64,000 nt of DNA, taken from the NCBI GenBank assembly GCA_041738345.1, contig JBGSPX010000020.1, positions 12,364 through 76,363 on the forward strand, given 5' to 3'. Both the position numbers and the translations under genes were made by a program. This stretch comes from Proteocatella sp041738345 (GTDB lineage Bacteria > Bacillota > Clostridia > Peptostreptococcales > Filifactoraceae). The notes under the pieces were generated by a model that did not search any database, was not told the origin of the DNA, and was given only the letters and a program-made list of their open reading frames with translations. This document shows, one piece after another, positions 17,365-25,190 of this stretch. Within the stretch, counting starts at the first letter, position 1. Every line of letters begins with the position of its first letter.

Positions 17365-17431
17365 GTTAATATTACCGAGTGTTCCGCTGGTTATTTGGAT
17401 TAAGAACATTCTAGAATCTATGGAGGATACA
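17365..17431 (+). ncRNA. Candidate L19 leader (autoregulatory mRNA structure)
   Basis: The rplS leader contains TGTTC (17378-17382 region) pairing with GAACA (about 17404-17408), plus ACC/GGT pairing around it, upstream of GGAGG. Low-GC Gram-positives carry a known structured L19 leader at this place. I match it by position and the paired elements only; the covariance model has not been run. Confidence 0.45.
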
Positions 17432-17776
17432 ATGGATATCATTAGAGCTATTGAACAAGAACAATTAAAATCAGATTTACCTAACTTTGGACCTGGAGAC
17501 ACAGTAAAGGTTCATGTAAGAGTAAAAGAAGGAAAAAGAGAGAGAATACAGCTTTTTGAAGGCGTTGTTCTTAAAAGACAAGGTGGCGGCTTAACAGAAA
17601 TGTTCACAGTTAGAAAGATTTCTTTCGGTGTGGGCGTTGAGAAAACTTTCCCAGTTCATTCACCATCAATTGAAAAAATTGAAGTAACAAGAAAAGGTAA
17701 AGTAAGAAGAGCTAAGCTAAACTACCTAAGAGATAGAGTAGGTAAAGCTGCTAAGATTAAAGAAAAGAAACACTAA
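17432..17776 (+). CDS. rplS: 50S ribosomal protein L19
   Basis: A 114-residue L19, starting MDIIRAIEQEQLKSDLPNF, with GDTVKVHVRVKEGKRERIQ and the C-terminal VRRAKLNYLRDRVGKAAKI. The ATG at 17432 is used because GGAGG (17422-17426) is spaced for it; the ATG at 17420 lies on that ribosome site. The length agrees with the family. It lies at the 30S-50S interface. Confidence 0.96.
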   Translation: MDIIRAIEQEQLKSDLPNFGPGDTVKVHVRVKEGKRERIQLFEGVVLKRQGGGLTEMFTVRKISFGVGVEKTFPVHSPSIEKIEVTRKGKVRRAKLNYLRDRVGKAAKIKEKKH

Positions 17777-17790
17777 GATTTGCTTAGACT

Positions 17791-17820
17791 AAAAGGAACT
17801 GAGACTTCAGTTCCTTTTTT
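17791..17820 (+). terminator. Rho-independent terminator
   Basis: A 12-bp stem AAAAGGAACTGA/TCAGTTCCTTTT with a T6 tail after rplS. Confidence 0.9.
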
Positions 17821-17860
17821 ATAATTAATCCATAGTTAAAGGTTAATAAAAGGAGAAAAA

Positions 17861-18727
17861 ATGGAAGAAAGAATGCATATAAACTGGTATCCGGGGCATA
17901 TGAAAAAAACGAAAGAGTTGCTTCAAAATAATTTAAGTCTTGTAGATATAGTAGTAGAAGTAGTGGATAGCAGAATTCCGCTAGCTAGTAAAAATCCTGA
18001 TATAGATAAAATTGCAAATAATAAACCAAGAATAATTGTTTTAAATAAAGAAGATTTAGCTGATCCTAGAGAAACTGGTAAATGGATATCTTATTATCAA
18101 AAAAAAGGATTTATAGCTATATCTCTTAATGCAAACAATGGAAATGGATTAGATAGACTTATTTCCGCAATAGATAAAGCATATGAACCGCAAAAAGAAA
18201 AATTCTTAGCTAAAGGAATGCTAAATAGACCACCTAGAATAATGATAGTAGGAATTCCAAACTCAGGAAAATCATCACTTATAAATAAGCTCACAGGTAA
18301 AAAATCAGCTCAAACTGGGGATAGACCAGGAGTTACTAAAGGAAAACAGTGGGTTAGAGTAAGAGGAAATTTAGAAATGCTTGATACACCTGGAATACTT
18401 TGGCCAAAGTTTGAAGATGAAAGAGTTGCGATGTTATTAGCATATACAGGCGCGATAAAAGATGATGTTTTAAATATAGAAGAGATTGGATATCAGCTTT
18501 TAGACTATATAATAAAATATGATTCATCACTGATAGAAAAAAGGTATTCTATAGAGATTAAAGATGAAGATGAGACTATAAATGTTATGGATAACATATC
18601 ATTAGAACGAAAATTTATTTTAAGAGGAAGAGAAGTAGATTATCTTAGAACGGGTCAAACGATATTAAATGAATTCAGAGCAGGAGCTATAGGTAGAATA
18701 ACCCTTGAGACACCTCCGGAGGACTAA
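17861..18727 (+). CDS. rbgA: Ribosome biogenesis GTPase RbgA (YlqF)
   Basis: A 288-residue circularly permuted GTPase needed for late 50S assembly. The start MEERMHINWYPGHMKK carries the WYPGHM signature. The G motifs appear in permuted order: VLNKEDLAD (G4), SLNANNGNG (G5), GIPNSGKSSLINKL (G1), GDRPGVTKG (G2) and LDTPGIL (G3). A C-terminal RNA-binding region follows. AAAAGGAG precedes the ATG; rnhB follows after two bases, as in Bacillus. Confidence 0.96.
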   Translation: MEERMHINWYPGHMKKTKELLQNNLSLVDIVVEVVDSRIPLASKNPDIDKIANNKPRIIVLNKEDLADPRETGKWISYYQKKGFIAISLNANNGNGLDRLISAIDKAYEPQKEKFLAKGMLNRPPRIMIVGIPNSGKSSLINKLTGKKSAQTGDRPGVTKGKQWVRVRGNLEMLDTPGILWPKFEDERVAMLLAYTGAIKDDVLNIEEIGYQLLDYIIKYDSSLIEKRYSIEIKDEDETINVMDNISLERKFILRGREVDYLRTGQTILNEFRAGAIGRITLETPPED

Positions 18728-18729
18728 TT

Positions 18730-19515
18730 GTGAGCACAAGCATAAATGATATAAAAAATACTGTTAAATCTCTTGAAGGCGAAGCTTTAGAAACTTATAT
18801 TCATTCTTTGCAAGATGACAAAAGACAGGGCGTACAAAACATTATTCAAAGTTACCAAAAGCAAAAAGAAAAGCATGAAAAAGAAATAGCTAGAATAAAC
18901 GCTATGATAGAATTTGACAGAAATAGCTTAAATAAAGCAGGTTTTATTGCAGGAATAGATGAAGTTGGAAGAGGACCGCTTGCAGGTCCAGTTGTAACTG
19001 CATGCGTTGTGATGGATGAATCTAGCGTTATTGAAGGCGTAAATGATTCTAAAAAACTATCTCACGAAAAAAGAGAGCAGTTATACGACATAATAGTAAA
19101 GCATAGCAAATATTGTGCAATTGGACTTGTTGAAAATGAAAAAATAGATGAAATAAATATACTAAATGCAACTTTTCTGGCTATGAGAGGTGCTATAAGC
19201 CATGTTTCAAATGAAATGGAAAAAGATGATAGACAGATAGATTTAATTTTAGTAGATGGAAATCAAGCGATAAAGGGCTTAGAAATAGCTCAAAAAACAG
19301 TAGTTAGTGGGGATAGTAAGAGTTATTCAATAGCTTGTGCAAGTATAGTTGCAAAAGTATATAGAGATAGACTTATGGAAAAATATGACCTTCAGTACCC
19401 CGGCTATGATTTTGCCCAAAATAAAGGCTATGGGACAGAATCTCATTATGAAGGGCTAAAAAAGCTTGGATTTACCCCTATACACAGAAAAAGTTTCTGT
19501 AAATCATTGTTTTAA
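18730..19515 (+). CDS. rnhB: Ribonuclease HII
   Basis: A 261-residue enzyme removing ribonucleotides from DNA. An N-terminal helical extension (about 70 residues) precedes the catalytic domain. The active-site motifs are GIDEVGRGPLAGPVV (Asp-Glu), ILVDGNQ (Asp) and SIVAKVYRDRLM (Asp). The start is GTG with CGGAGG inside the end of rbgA, so the two genes are coupled. The C-terminus HRKSFCKSLF is complete. Confidence 0.95.
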   Translation: MSTSINDIKNTVKSLEGEALETYIHSLQDDKRQGVQNIIQSYQKQKEKHEKEIARINAMIEFDRNSLNKAGFIAGIDEVGRGPLAGPVVTACVVMDESSVIEGVNDSKKLSHEKREQLYDIIVKHSKYCAIGLVENEKIDEINILNATFLAMRGAISHVSNEMEKDDRQIDLILVDGNQAIKGLEIAQKTVVSGDSKSYSIACASIVAKVYRDRLMEKYDLQYPGYDFAQNKGYGTESHYEGLKKLGFTPIHRKSFCKSLF

Positions 19516-19531
19516 TTAAAGGAGAAAAAAG

Positions 19532-20848
19532 TTGGAAAGCAATAAAAAAATCATATCTTTTTTAACCCTAGGTTGTAAGGTGAATTTATACGAGACTGAG
19601 GCCGTAGAAGAAATGCTAAAGTCTCATGGTTATGAAATTGGAAGCTTTGAAGAATATTCAGATGTTTATGTAATAAATACATGTACCGTTACTGCTATGT
19701 CGGATAAAAAATCTAGACAGATGATAAGACGTACTAAAAAGATGAATCCAAATGCAATTGTAGTAGTTATGGGATGTTATTCACAAAAATCTCCAAAAGA
19801 AATCTTAGAGATAGAAGAAGTTAATTTAGTGCTTGGAACAAGTAATAGAAAAGCTATTCTAAAAGAACTTGAAAATATATCTCCAAATGAGAAAAAAGTA
19901 GTAGTTGAAGACATTATGAAAATAAGAGACTTTGAAGAACTTGAAATAAGTGAAGTAAGAGATAGAGCAAGAGCACTTGTCAAAATTCAAGATGGCTGCG
20001 ATAGATTTTGTTCATACTGCATAATTCCATATACAAGAGGGCCCGTAAGAAGCAGGAAACTTGAAAGTATAGTAAGTGAAGTAGAGCGAATTGTGGCAAA
20101 TGGGTATAAAGAAGTAGTATTAACTGGAATCCACGTAGCTTCATATGGTAAGGATTTGGGCGAAAACGGTCTTATAGACGTCATTGAAGAGATATCTAAG
20201 GTTAAGGGACTAGAGAGAATAAGAACGAGCTCTGTGGAGCCAATAATAATAACTGAAGATTTTGTAGTTAGACTTTCAAAATTACCTAAATTTTGTCCTC
20301 ATTTTCACTTATCACTTCAAAGTGGTTCAGATTCAGTATTAAAGCGAATGAATAGAAGATATACTTCTTTGGAATATAAGCAGGCTGTGGATACTATAAG
20401 AAAAAGCTTTCCACTAGCCGCAATAACGACAGATGTTATTGTAGGGTTTCCAGAAGAAACAGAGTCAGAATTCCAAGAAACTTATGAGTTTTTAAAGGAA
20501 CTAAAGCTATATGAGACTCATATATTTAAATATTCGCCAAGAGAAGGTACTAAAGCCGCACTAATGAGTGATCAAGTAGATCCAAGTGTAAAATCTCAAA
20601 GAAGTGATGTTTTATTAGAACTTAACAAAAAAAATAAACTTGAGTTTGAAGAAAAACATATAGGACAAGAGGTTGACATACTTGTGGAAACTTTTGAAAA
20701 TGGATATGCAATAGGCCATACTCAAAATTATATGAAAGTAGGCGTTAAAACTGAAGAAGACTTAACAAACCATATAATAATTGCTAAAGTTGAAACTGTT
20801 TCAGATTCGTTTGTTTTTGCCAAAATAAAGAACTTGCTAAATATGTAG
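19532..20848 (+). CDS. mtaB: tRNA t6A37 methylthiotransferase MtaB
   Basis: A 438-residue radical SAM methylthiotransferase converting t6A to ms2t6A at tRNA position 37. It has an N-terminal MTTase domain with LGCKVNLYETE, INTCTVTAMSDKKSRQ and GCYSQ cysteines. The radical SAM core is DGCDRFCSYCIIPYTRGPVRSR (read in two parts; CX3CX2C), and a TRAM domain closes it. I prefer MtaB over MiaB because of the GCKVN start and the hinT-rpsU-yqeY neighbours. TTG start with GGAGAAAAAA upstream. Confidence 0.92.
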   Translation: MESNKKIISFLTLGCKVNLYETEAVEEMLKSHGYEIGSFEEYSDVYVINTCTVTAMSDKKSRQMIRRTKKMNPNAIVVVMGCYSQKSPKEILEIEEVNLVLGTSNRKAILKELENISPNEKKVVVEDIMKIRDFEELEISEVRDRARALVKIQDGCDRFCSYCIIPYTRGPVRSRKLESIVSEVERIVANGYKEVVLTGIHVASYGKDLGENGLIDVIEEISKVKGLERIRTSSVEPIIITEDFVVRLSKLPKFCPHFHLSLQSGSDSVLKRMNRRYTSLEYKQAVDTIRKSFPLAAITTDVIVGFPEETESEFQETYEFLKELKLYETHIFKYSPREGTKAALMSDQVDPSVKSQRSDVLLELNKKNKLEFEEKHIGQEVDILVETFENGYAIGHTQNYMKVGVKTEEDLTNHIIIAKVETVSDSFVFAKIKNLLNM

Positions 20849-20901
20849 TGTAGTCATATAATATAAGCAGAAACATAAAAATAAAATAGCAGGAGGGAAA
20901 T

Positions 20902-21240
20902 ATGGATTGTTTATTTTGTAAAATTGTAAATGGTGAAATCCCATCTACAAAAGTTTATGAAGACGAACATGTACTTGCGTTTAGAGATATAAGTCCACAG
21001 GCTCCAGTTCATGTAGTATTAGTTCCAAAACAGCATTTTAGTAACATACTAGAAGTTCCCGCAGAAGGTACTGTAATAAATCATATGATAAAAGCAGTTC
21101 AGCTAATAGCAAAACAAGAAGATATGGAAGATGAAGGTTTTAGAGTTGTTGCAAACTGTAAAGAATTTGGAGGCCAAACTGTAGACCATTTACATTTTCA
21201 TATTCTGGGAAAAAGAATGTTGACATGGCCACCAGGCTAA
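20902..21240 (+). CDS. hinT: Histidine triad (HIT) family nucleotide hydrolase
   Basis: A 112-residue HinT-like purine nucleoside phosphoramidase. It starts CLFCKIVNGEIPS and has the triad HLHFHILG near the C-terminus, followed by LTWPPG. AGGAGG precedes the ATG. It sits between mtaB and rpsU, a common clostridial order. Its physiological substrate is uncertain. Confidence 0.93.
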   Translation: MDCLFCKIVNGEIPSTKVYEDEHVLAFRDISPQAPVHVVLVPKQHFSNILEVPAEGTVINHMIKAVQLIAKQEDMEDEGFRVVANCKEFGGQTVDHLHFHILGKRMLTWPPG

Positions 21241-21247
21241 AAAACAC

Positions 21248-21276
21248 TTGTAAAAAACCTGAAAAGAGTGTATAAT
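21248..21276 (+). promoter_or_regulatory. Sigma-A-type promoter of rpsU-yqeY
   Basis: TTGTAA (21248-21253), exactly 17 bases, then TATAAT (21271-21276). It lies just after hinT and gives rpsU a leader of about 70 bases. Confidence 0.8.
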
Positions 21277-21354
21277 ATCATAGTAAAGTTTTACCCATTA
21301 ACAGTACTGCATCTAATAAGAAAAAACGTGTTAGTAGTGAGGGGAGGGATAAAG

Positions 21355-21531
21355 ATGGCAACAGAAGTAAGAGTTAAAGAGAATGAATCTTTAGATAGCG
21401 CTCTAAGAAGATTTAAAAGACAATGTGCACTTTCAGGTGTAATGGCAGAGGTTAGAAAAAGAGAGCACTACGATAAACCAAGCGTAAAGAGAAAGAAAAA
21501 AGCTGAAGCGGCAAGAAAGAAAAAAAGATAG
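21355..21531 (+). CDS. rpsU: 30S ribosomal protein S21
   Basis: A 58-residue basic protein, MATEVRVKENESLDSALRRF to a Lys/Arg-rich tail, diagnostic of S21. The start at 21355 follows GGGGAGGG; an upstream in-frame reading from 21268 would run through the promoter and is discarded. It is followed after 19 bases by yqeY, as in many Firmicutes. Confidence 0.96.
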   Translation: MATEVRVKENESLDSALRRFKRQCALSGVMAEVRKREHYDKPSVKRKKKAEAARKKKR

Positions 21532-21550
21532 TTGATAGAAGGTGAAAAGC

Positions 21551-21994
21551 ATGACTCTAAAAGATAGATTAATGGAAGATATGAAAGTTTCAATGAGAAA
21601 CAAAGAAACTTTGAGAAAATCCGTTATCACGATGATTAGAGCTTCTGTTAAACAGAAGGAAGTAGATGATAGAGTCGACGTAACAGACGATGATGTTATC
21701 GAGCTTATTGCAAAACAGCTAAAGCAACGAAATGATGCATTAGTGGAATTTGAAAAAGCTGAAAGAGAAGACTTAATAACTCAAACAAAAGCAGAAATTG
21801 AGATCCTCGCTTCATATCTTCCACAGCAGCTTACAGACGAAGAACTAGAAGCTGTAGTTAGAGACGCAATTACTGAAGTAAATGCACAGTCTATGAAAGA
21901 CATGGGCAAAATAATGGGTAAAGTTATGGCTGTCGCAAAAGGTAAAGTAGACGGCAAAAGAATTAATGAGATGGTAAAAAAAGTTCTTATTTAG
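21551..21994 (+). CDS. yqeY: GatB/YqeY domain protein
   Basis: A 147-residue helical protein of the YqeY family, related to the tail domain of the GatB amidotransferase subunit. Motifs include LKDRLMEDMKVSMRNK, ASYLPQQLTDEE and MGKIMGKVMAVAKGKVDG. It may interact with tRNA, but its role is not settled. ATG 21551 is preferred over GTG 21542 because AAGGTG is correctly spaced for it. A terminator follows, ending the housekeeping block. Confidence 0.92.
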   Translation: MTLKDRLMEDMKVSMRNKETLRKSVITMIRASVKQKEVDDRVDVTDDDVIELIAKQLKQRNDALVEFEKAEREDLITQTKAEIEILASYLPQQLTDEELEAVVRDAITEVNAQSMKDMGKIMGKVMAVAKGKVDGKRINEMVKKVLI

Positions 21995-22010
21995 ACACAC
22001 ACAAACAATT

Positions 22011-22035
22011 AAAGAATCCGCAAGGATTCTTTTTT
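22011..22035 (+). terminator. Rho-independent terminator
   Basis: A 9-bp stem AAAGAATCC/GGATTCTTT with a GCAA tetraloop and T6. It marks the boundary between the chromosome core and the tailocin locus. Confidence 0.85.
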
Positions 22036-22051
22036 AATGCTTAATTATAAA

Positions 22052-22675
22052 TTAAAATTTACCTCTCAGTTCCACAACTTTTCCAATTATTGTGACTGGT
22101 AACTCAAATATATCTTTAGCGCTATAGAATTTTGGAGGATATACATCTTGATTATTTGCAACAAGAAGTAGCCCACTATCTTGCTTTATAACCTTTTTTA
22201 TAGTGGCATCACACCCGTTTATAAGTACTATCGCGATATCTCCAGATTCGATATCAGATTGTTTTTTGACAACAACAACATCACCGTCTTGCATTCTGGG
22301 TTCCATAGATTTTCCTGTAACTTGGAGGGCAAAGAATTCACCAGTCTTAGCCATTTCTTTTGAAATTTCTTCATAGTCAATTATATCCTCGACAACTTCA
22401 ATTGGAATTCCTGCTACAACTTTTCCTAATACAGGAATTTTAATTCCTACAGGTTCGTCGATATTTTTTATATACATATCTAAACCTAATAAATAATCAA
22501 CAGAAACATTAAAATAATTGGCTAATTTTATAATAGTATGAGAATCAGGAGATCTTTTTCCAGATTCCCAATTAGAAATTGCGGTTTTAGTTACATCTAA
22601 TACTTTTCCAAGGTCTTCTCCTCTTAGATTATTTTCAATTCTTAACTTTCTTATATTTTCTCCAAGCTTACTCAT
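22052..22675 (-). CDS. LexA/CI-like repressor of the tailocin (XRE HTH + S24 peptidase)
   Basis: A 207-residue repressor. The N-terminal XRE helix-turn-helix (about 3-60, EDLGKVLDVTKTAISNWESGK) is followed by an S24 autoprotease domain: predicted cleavage site Ala88-Gly89 in VVAGIP, nucleophile Ser123 in GKSMEPRMQDGD and general base Lys160 in DATIKKV. RecA-stimulated self-cleavage would relieve repression after DNA damage. The start at 22675 follows AAAGGGGT; a longer reading from 22711 has no ribosome site. It is divergent from the tail genes, across two matching 17-bp operators. Confidence 0.9.
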   Translation of the reverse strand: MSKLGENIRKLRIENNLRGEDLGKVLDVTKTAISNWESGKRSPDSHTIIKLANYFNVSVDYLLGLDMYIKNIDEPVGIKIPVLGKVVAGIPIEVVEDIIDYEEISKEMAKTGEFFALQVTGKSMEPRMQDGDVVVVKKQSDIESGDIAIVLINGCDATIKKVIKQDSGLLLVANNQDVYPPKFYSAKDIFELPVTIIGKVVELRGKF

Positions 22676-22776
22676 AAGAATTACCCCTTTGCTAACAAAA
22701 CAAATTATCAATTAATAATAATATAACATTTTATTTTCATTATGAAAACTAATATTTAGAAATTTATAAAAAAATA

Positions 22777-22805
22777 TTGACAAAAAAATTCAAATAGAAT
22801 AAAAT
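22777..22805 (+). promoter_or_regulatory. Rightward sigma-A promoter of the tailocin
   Basis: Perfect TTGACA (22777-22782), 17 bases, TAAAAT (22800-22805). The predicted start near 22812 falls inside operator 1, the classic layout for repression. Confidence 0.75.
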
Positions 22806-22809
22806 CTTA

Positions 22810-22826
22810 GTTATCGAAAAGGTAAC
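22810..22826. promoter_or_regulatory. Operator 1 for the CI-like repressor
   Basis: GTTATCGAAAAGGTAAC, an imperfect 17-bp dyad, overlies the predicted start of the rightward promoter. It differs from operator 2 only in the central bases and one arm base. Confidence 0.65.
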
Positions 22827-22890
22827 TTGAAGCAACAATAAGTTAATTAGACCTATATTTTATTATTATGTATATTTTTTTACCAATAGG

Positions 22891-22907
22891 GTTATCGTTT
22901 TGATAAC
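22891..22907. promoter_or_regulatory. Operator 2 for the CI-like repressor
   Basis: GTTATCGTTTTGATAAC, with 6-bp perfect arms GTTATC/GATAAC and the same 17-bp length as operator 1, 81 bases away. Pairing of the two by repressor dimers could loop or cooperatively block transcription (inference). Confidence 0.65.
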
Positions 22908-22929
22908 TAAATTAAGTTTAATACATAAT

Positions 22930-22964
22930 TTGCATTGTTTTGCATAACTAAAGAATGTTTTAAT
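22930..22964 (+). promoter_or_regulatory. TTGCAT direct-repeat promoter element, copy 1
   Basis: TTGCATTGTTTTGCATAA (two TTGCAT units one helical turn apart), then TTTAATT beginning 29 bases from the element start. The same 18 bases with the same downstream TTTAATT recur at 23438. It sits 63 bases before the sigma-like gene and is probably its own activator-dependent promoter. Confidence 0.55.
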
Positions 22965-23026
22965 TTACTTATCAAGTTAATTTTTAAATTAATTAAATTA
23001 AAAGTAAAAATAAATGGGGTGATTGT

Positions 23027-23434
23027 ATGACAGAAATACAGGAAAAAAAGAATTATTTATTAAGATACCACAGTATATCATTAGAAATCGAACAATTAAA
23101 ATTCAGTTTAGAAAATTTACAGGATAAAGCTGAAAGAACAACATCTATATTAAGAGATATGCCAAGTGGAGGCCAGATTGAAGATATGTCAGATTTAATA
23201 GCTAAAAAAATAGAATTAGAAAAGTATGTAAAAGAAATGCTTTTGGCAGCGTTAGAAACAAGAATAGAGATAGAGAATGTAATTAGATTGATTTCAAATC
23301 CTGAATATAGAGCTATTTTAAGGTATAAATATATAGAAAATATGACATTTGAAGAAATTGCAGAGAAGACAATGTATTCAAATCGAAATATATATTATAT
23401 GCATGATAAAGCGATAAAATCATTAACTATATAA
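23027..23434 (+). CDS. Sigma-region-4-like transcriptional activator of the tailocin
   Basis: A 135-residue protein. The first part is a coiled-coil-prone helical region (residues about 8-90). The C-terminus is a sigma-70 region-4 type helix-turn-helix, YKYIENMTFEEIAEKTMYS then NIYYMHDKAIKSL. This layout resembles the phage late-gene regulators of the DUF1492/ArpU/RinA kind and the position of Xpf in PBSX. It is the only gene between the repressor region and the tail operon, so it is the best candidate to bind the TTGCAT repeats before itself and before the operon. ATG 23027 follows GGGGTGA. Confidence 0.72.
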   Translation: MTEIQEKKNYLLRYHSISLEIEQLKFSLENLQDKAERTTSILRDMPSGGQIEDMSDLIAKKIELEKYVKEMLLAALETRIEIENVIRLISNPEYRAILRYKYIENMTFEEIAEKTMYSNRNIYYMHDKAIKSLTI

Positions 23435-23437
23435 ACG

Positions 23438-23478
23438 TTGCATTGTTTTGCATAATATAAGTGTGGTTTAATTATAAT
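23438..23478 (+). promoter_or_regulatory. TTGCAT direct-repeat promoter element, copy 2, driving the tail operon
   Basis: An exact second copy of the 18-base TTGCATTGTTTTGCATAA, then AAG-TG-TTTAATT in the same register as copy 1, followed by TATAAT (23473-23478). It lies immediately after the activator gene and before the structural operon, with a leader of roughly 85-95 bases. Confidence 0.6.
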
Positions 23479-23570
23479 AGAAAAACAAGACAATAAGCTT
23501 ATTGATTTTTCTAGATTATATTAAATATAAATTGTGGCGTTGCACATTAAACACGAAGAGGAGAAATAAA

Positions 23571-24134
23571 ATGAAAGTTCAAAAAGCCGGCAAAAAGTTA
23601 ATTTTTATACCAAAATATAGATTTGATTATATCAATAACCAAAAAAAAGCGCTTGAAAAAAAAGTAGAATTATTAACAACGATTATTTTAGATCTAAAAT
23701 TAAATAATAGAAATAGGACAAATATTATGGTAAAAGAATTAAACAACTCTATAGGAAACTTACTAAATGAAATATTACCGGGAGCTTCGATATATTATGA
23801 AAATGTAAATTTAGAATTAAAGAAACCTTCATTTTTTGTAATATGTAATGCTTCGAAGATAACCCAAAAGAATAATGGAATATTTGAAACTGAATTAAAT
23901 TATAAAGTAAAGTTTATTACAGACAAAGAAAATTATTATGAAGAGTTTTATAAAGTAAGCATAGAATTACTAAAGCGTATAAATTTTGTAGATGAGATTA
24001 AAGTGATAGATAAGTCAACTGAAATACTTGAGGAAAACCTGTACTTTAATTTTAAACTTAAAGTTAGAGAGAGAAATTCTGATGAATTTATACCAATGAA
24101 TAAGTTAAGCACAAATGCAGATTATGAACAATAG
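23571..24134 (+). CDS. Probable tail terminator (DUF6838-like, XkdJ position)
   Basis: A 187-residue protein. The segment PGASIYYENVNLELKKPSFFVI followed by FETELNYKVKFI, a helical YEEFYKVSIELLKRINFV and a closing LYFNFKLKVRE matches the layout of the small phage tail terminator family (DUF6838): strand, FFI, YKR/F-D-I-type strand, helix, final FxVDYNF-like strand. Such proteins cap the tail tube and fix its end. Here there is no head to join, so the cap would simply close the particle. The start at 23571 follows GAGGAG; the upstream reading is rejected. First gene of the structural operon. Confidence 0.6.
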   Translation: MKVQKAGKKLIFIPKYRFDYINNQKKALEKKVELLTTIILDLKLNNRNRTNIMVKELNNSIGNLLNEILPGASIYYENVNLELKKPSFFVICNASKITQKNNGIFETELNYKVKFITDKENYYEEFYKVSIELLKRINFVDEIKVIDKSTEILEENLYFNFKLKVRERNSDEFIPMNKLSTNADYEQ

Positions 24135-24153
24135 AAGGGAGAACAGAATAATT

Positions 24154-25179
24154 ATGTGGAATTCGCAAAACAAAACACTTCCAGGATGTTATATAAACTT
24201 TTTAACAAATACTCCTCTTAGCATTATACCTGGAGAAAGAGGAACCGTATTATTACTACAAGAAATGAGTACAGGAGAAGACTGTAAAATATATACAAAT
24301 ACAGCTTCTTATTCAGAAATGCCAGAAGGGGTAGTAGCTGAAGATAAACTTCTTTTAAATGAAGCTTTAAAAGGAGCAAAAACAGTAAAGGTATATAAAC
24401 TTCCAAAGACTCACAGCACAGAAGCCGTTGAAGCTGCACTTAATACACTAAAAACTATTGGGTTTGATGTAATTTGTTATCCATATGCAAACGATGCAAA
24501 CAAGCAGATAATTACTAGATGGATAAAATCAATGAGAGATGAAGAAGGAAGAAAAATACAGGCAGTGCTTGAAAATTGTGCAGCAGATTCAGAAGCTGTA
24601 ATAAATGTTGTTCAAGGCGTAAAGCTTTCAGATGGAACAGTGCTTACAGCAGCACAAAATACAGCTTGGGTATCTGGAATTACAGCAGGTGCATATATAA
24701 ATAAATCAAATACAAATCAAAAGTATATTGGGGCAGTAGATGTAGTTCCTAAGATGACAAAATCAGAAATGGAAGCAGCTATAGAAGCAGGAAAATTTGT
24801 ATTCAAAACAGATAGTGTAGGTAATGTATATTCTGTTTATGATATAAACTCATTTACAACATTTACTTCAGAAAAAGGTAAGATGTTTAGAAAAAATAGA
24901 GTGGTAAGGGTTATAGATGGAATAAACAATGACATTGTAAGCATCTTCGAATCTAATTATGTGGGAAAAGAAGATAACAATGCAGAAGGTAGAAGTAAGT
25001 TTAGAGCAGTGCTTATAGACTATTTCAAAGAACTTCAAAGATTAAATGCTGTACAGAATTTTGATACAGAAGATGTAAAGGTTCTGCCGGGGATAGATAA
25101 AGATGCAATTATTATAAATTGCAACATTCAACCAGTAGACAGTGTGGAAAAAATATATATGAAAGTATCACTTAGTTAG
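24154..25179 (+). CDS. xkdK: Contractile tail sheath protein (XkdK-like)
   Basis: A 341-residue sheath subunit. The N-terminus QNKTLPGCYINFLTNTPLS corresponds to the (Q)NKxLPGxYINF start of XkdK sheaths, and GERGTVLLLQEM follows. The C-terminal insertion and handshake domain ends DKDAIIINCNIQPVDSVEKI and MKVSLS. At this size it is a minimal sheath, as in R-type bacteriocins, without large decorations. Start ATG 24154 is chosen by homology; the GAAGGGAG site is about 12 bases upstream, a long spacing, and 24124 is an alternative. Confidence 0.88.
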   Translation: MWNSQNKTLPGCYINFLTNTPLSIIPGERGTVLLLQEMSTGEDCKIYTNTASYSEMPEGVVAEDKLLLNEALKGAKTVKVYKLPKTHSTEAVEAALNTLKTIGFDVICYPYANDANKQIITRWIKSMRDEEGRKIQAVLENCAADSEAVINVVQGVKLSDGTVLTAAQNTAWVSGITAGAYINKSNTNQKYIGAVDVVPKMTKSEMEAAIEAGKFVFKTDSVGNVYSVYDINSFTTFTSEKGKMFRKNRVVRVIDGINNDIVSIFESNYVGKEDNNAEGRSKFRAVLIDYFKELQRLNAVQNFDTEDVKVLPGIDKDAIIINCNIQPVDSVEKIYMKVSLS

Positions 25180-25190
25180 GAGGACGAAAT

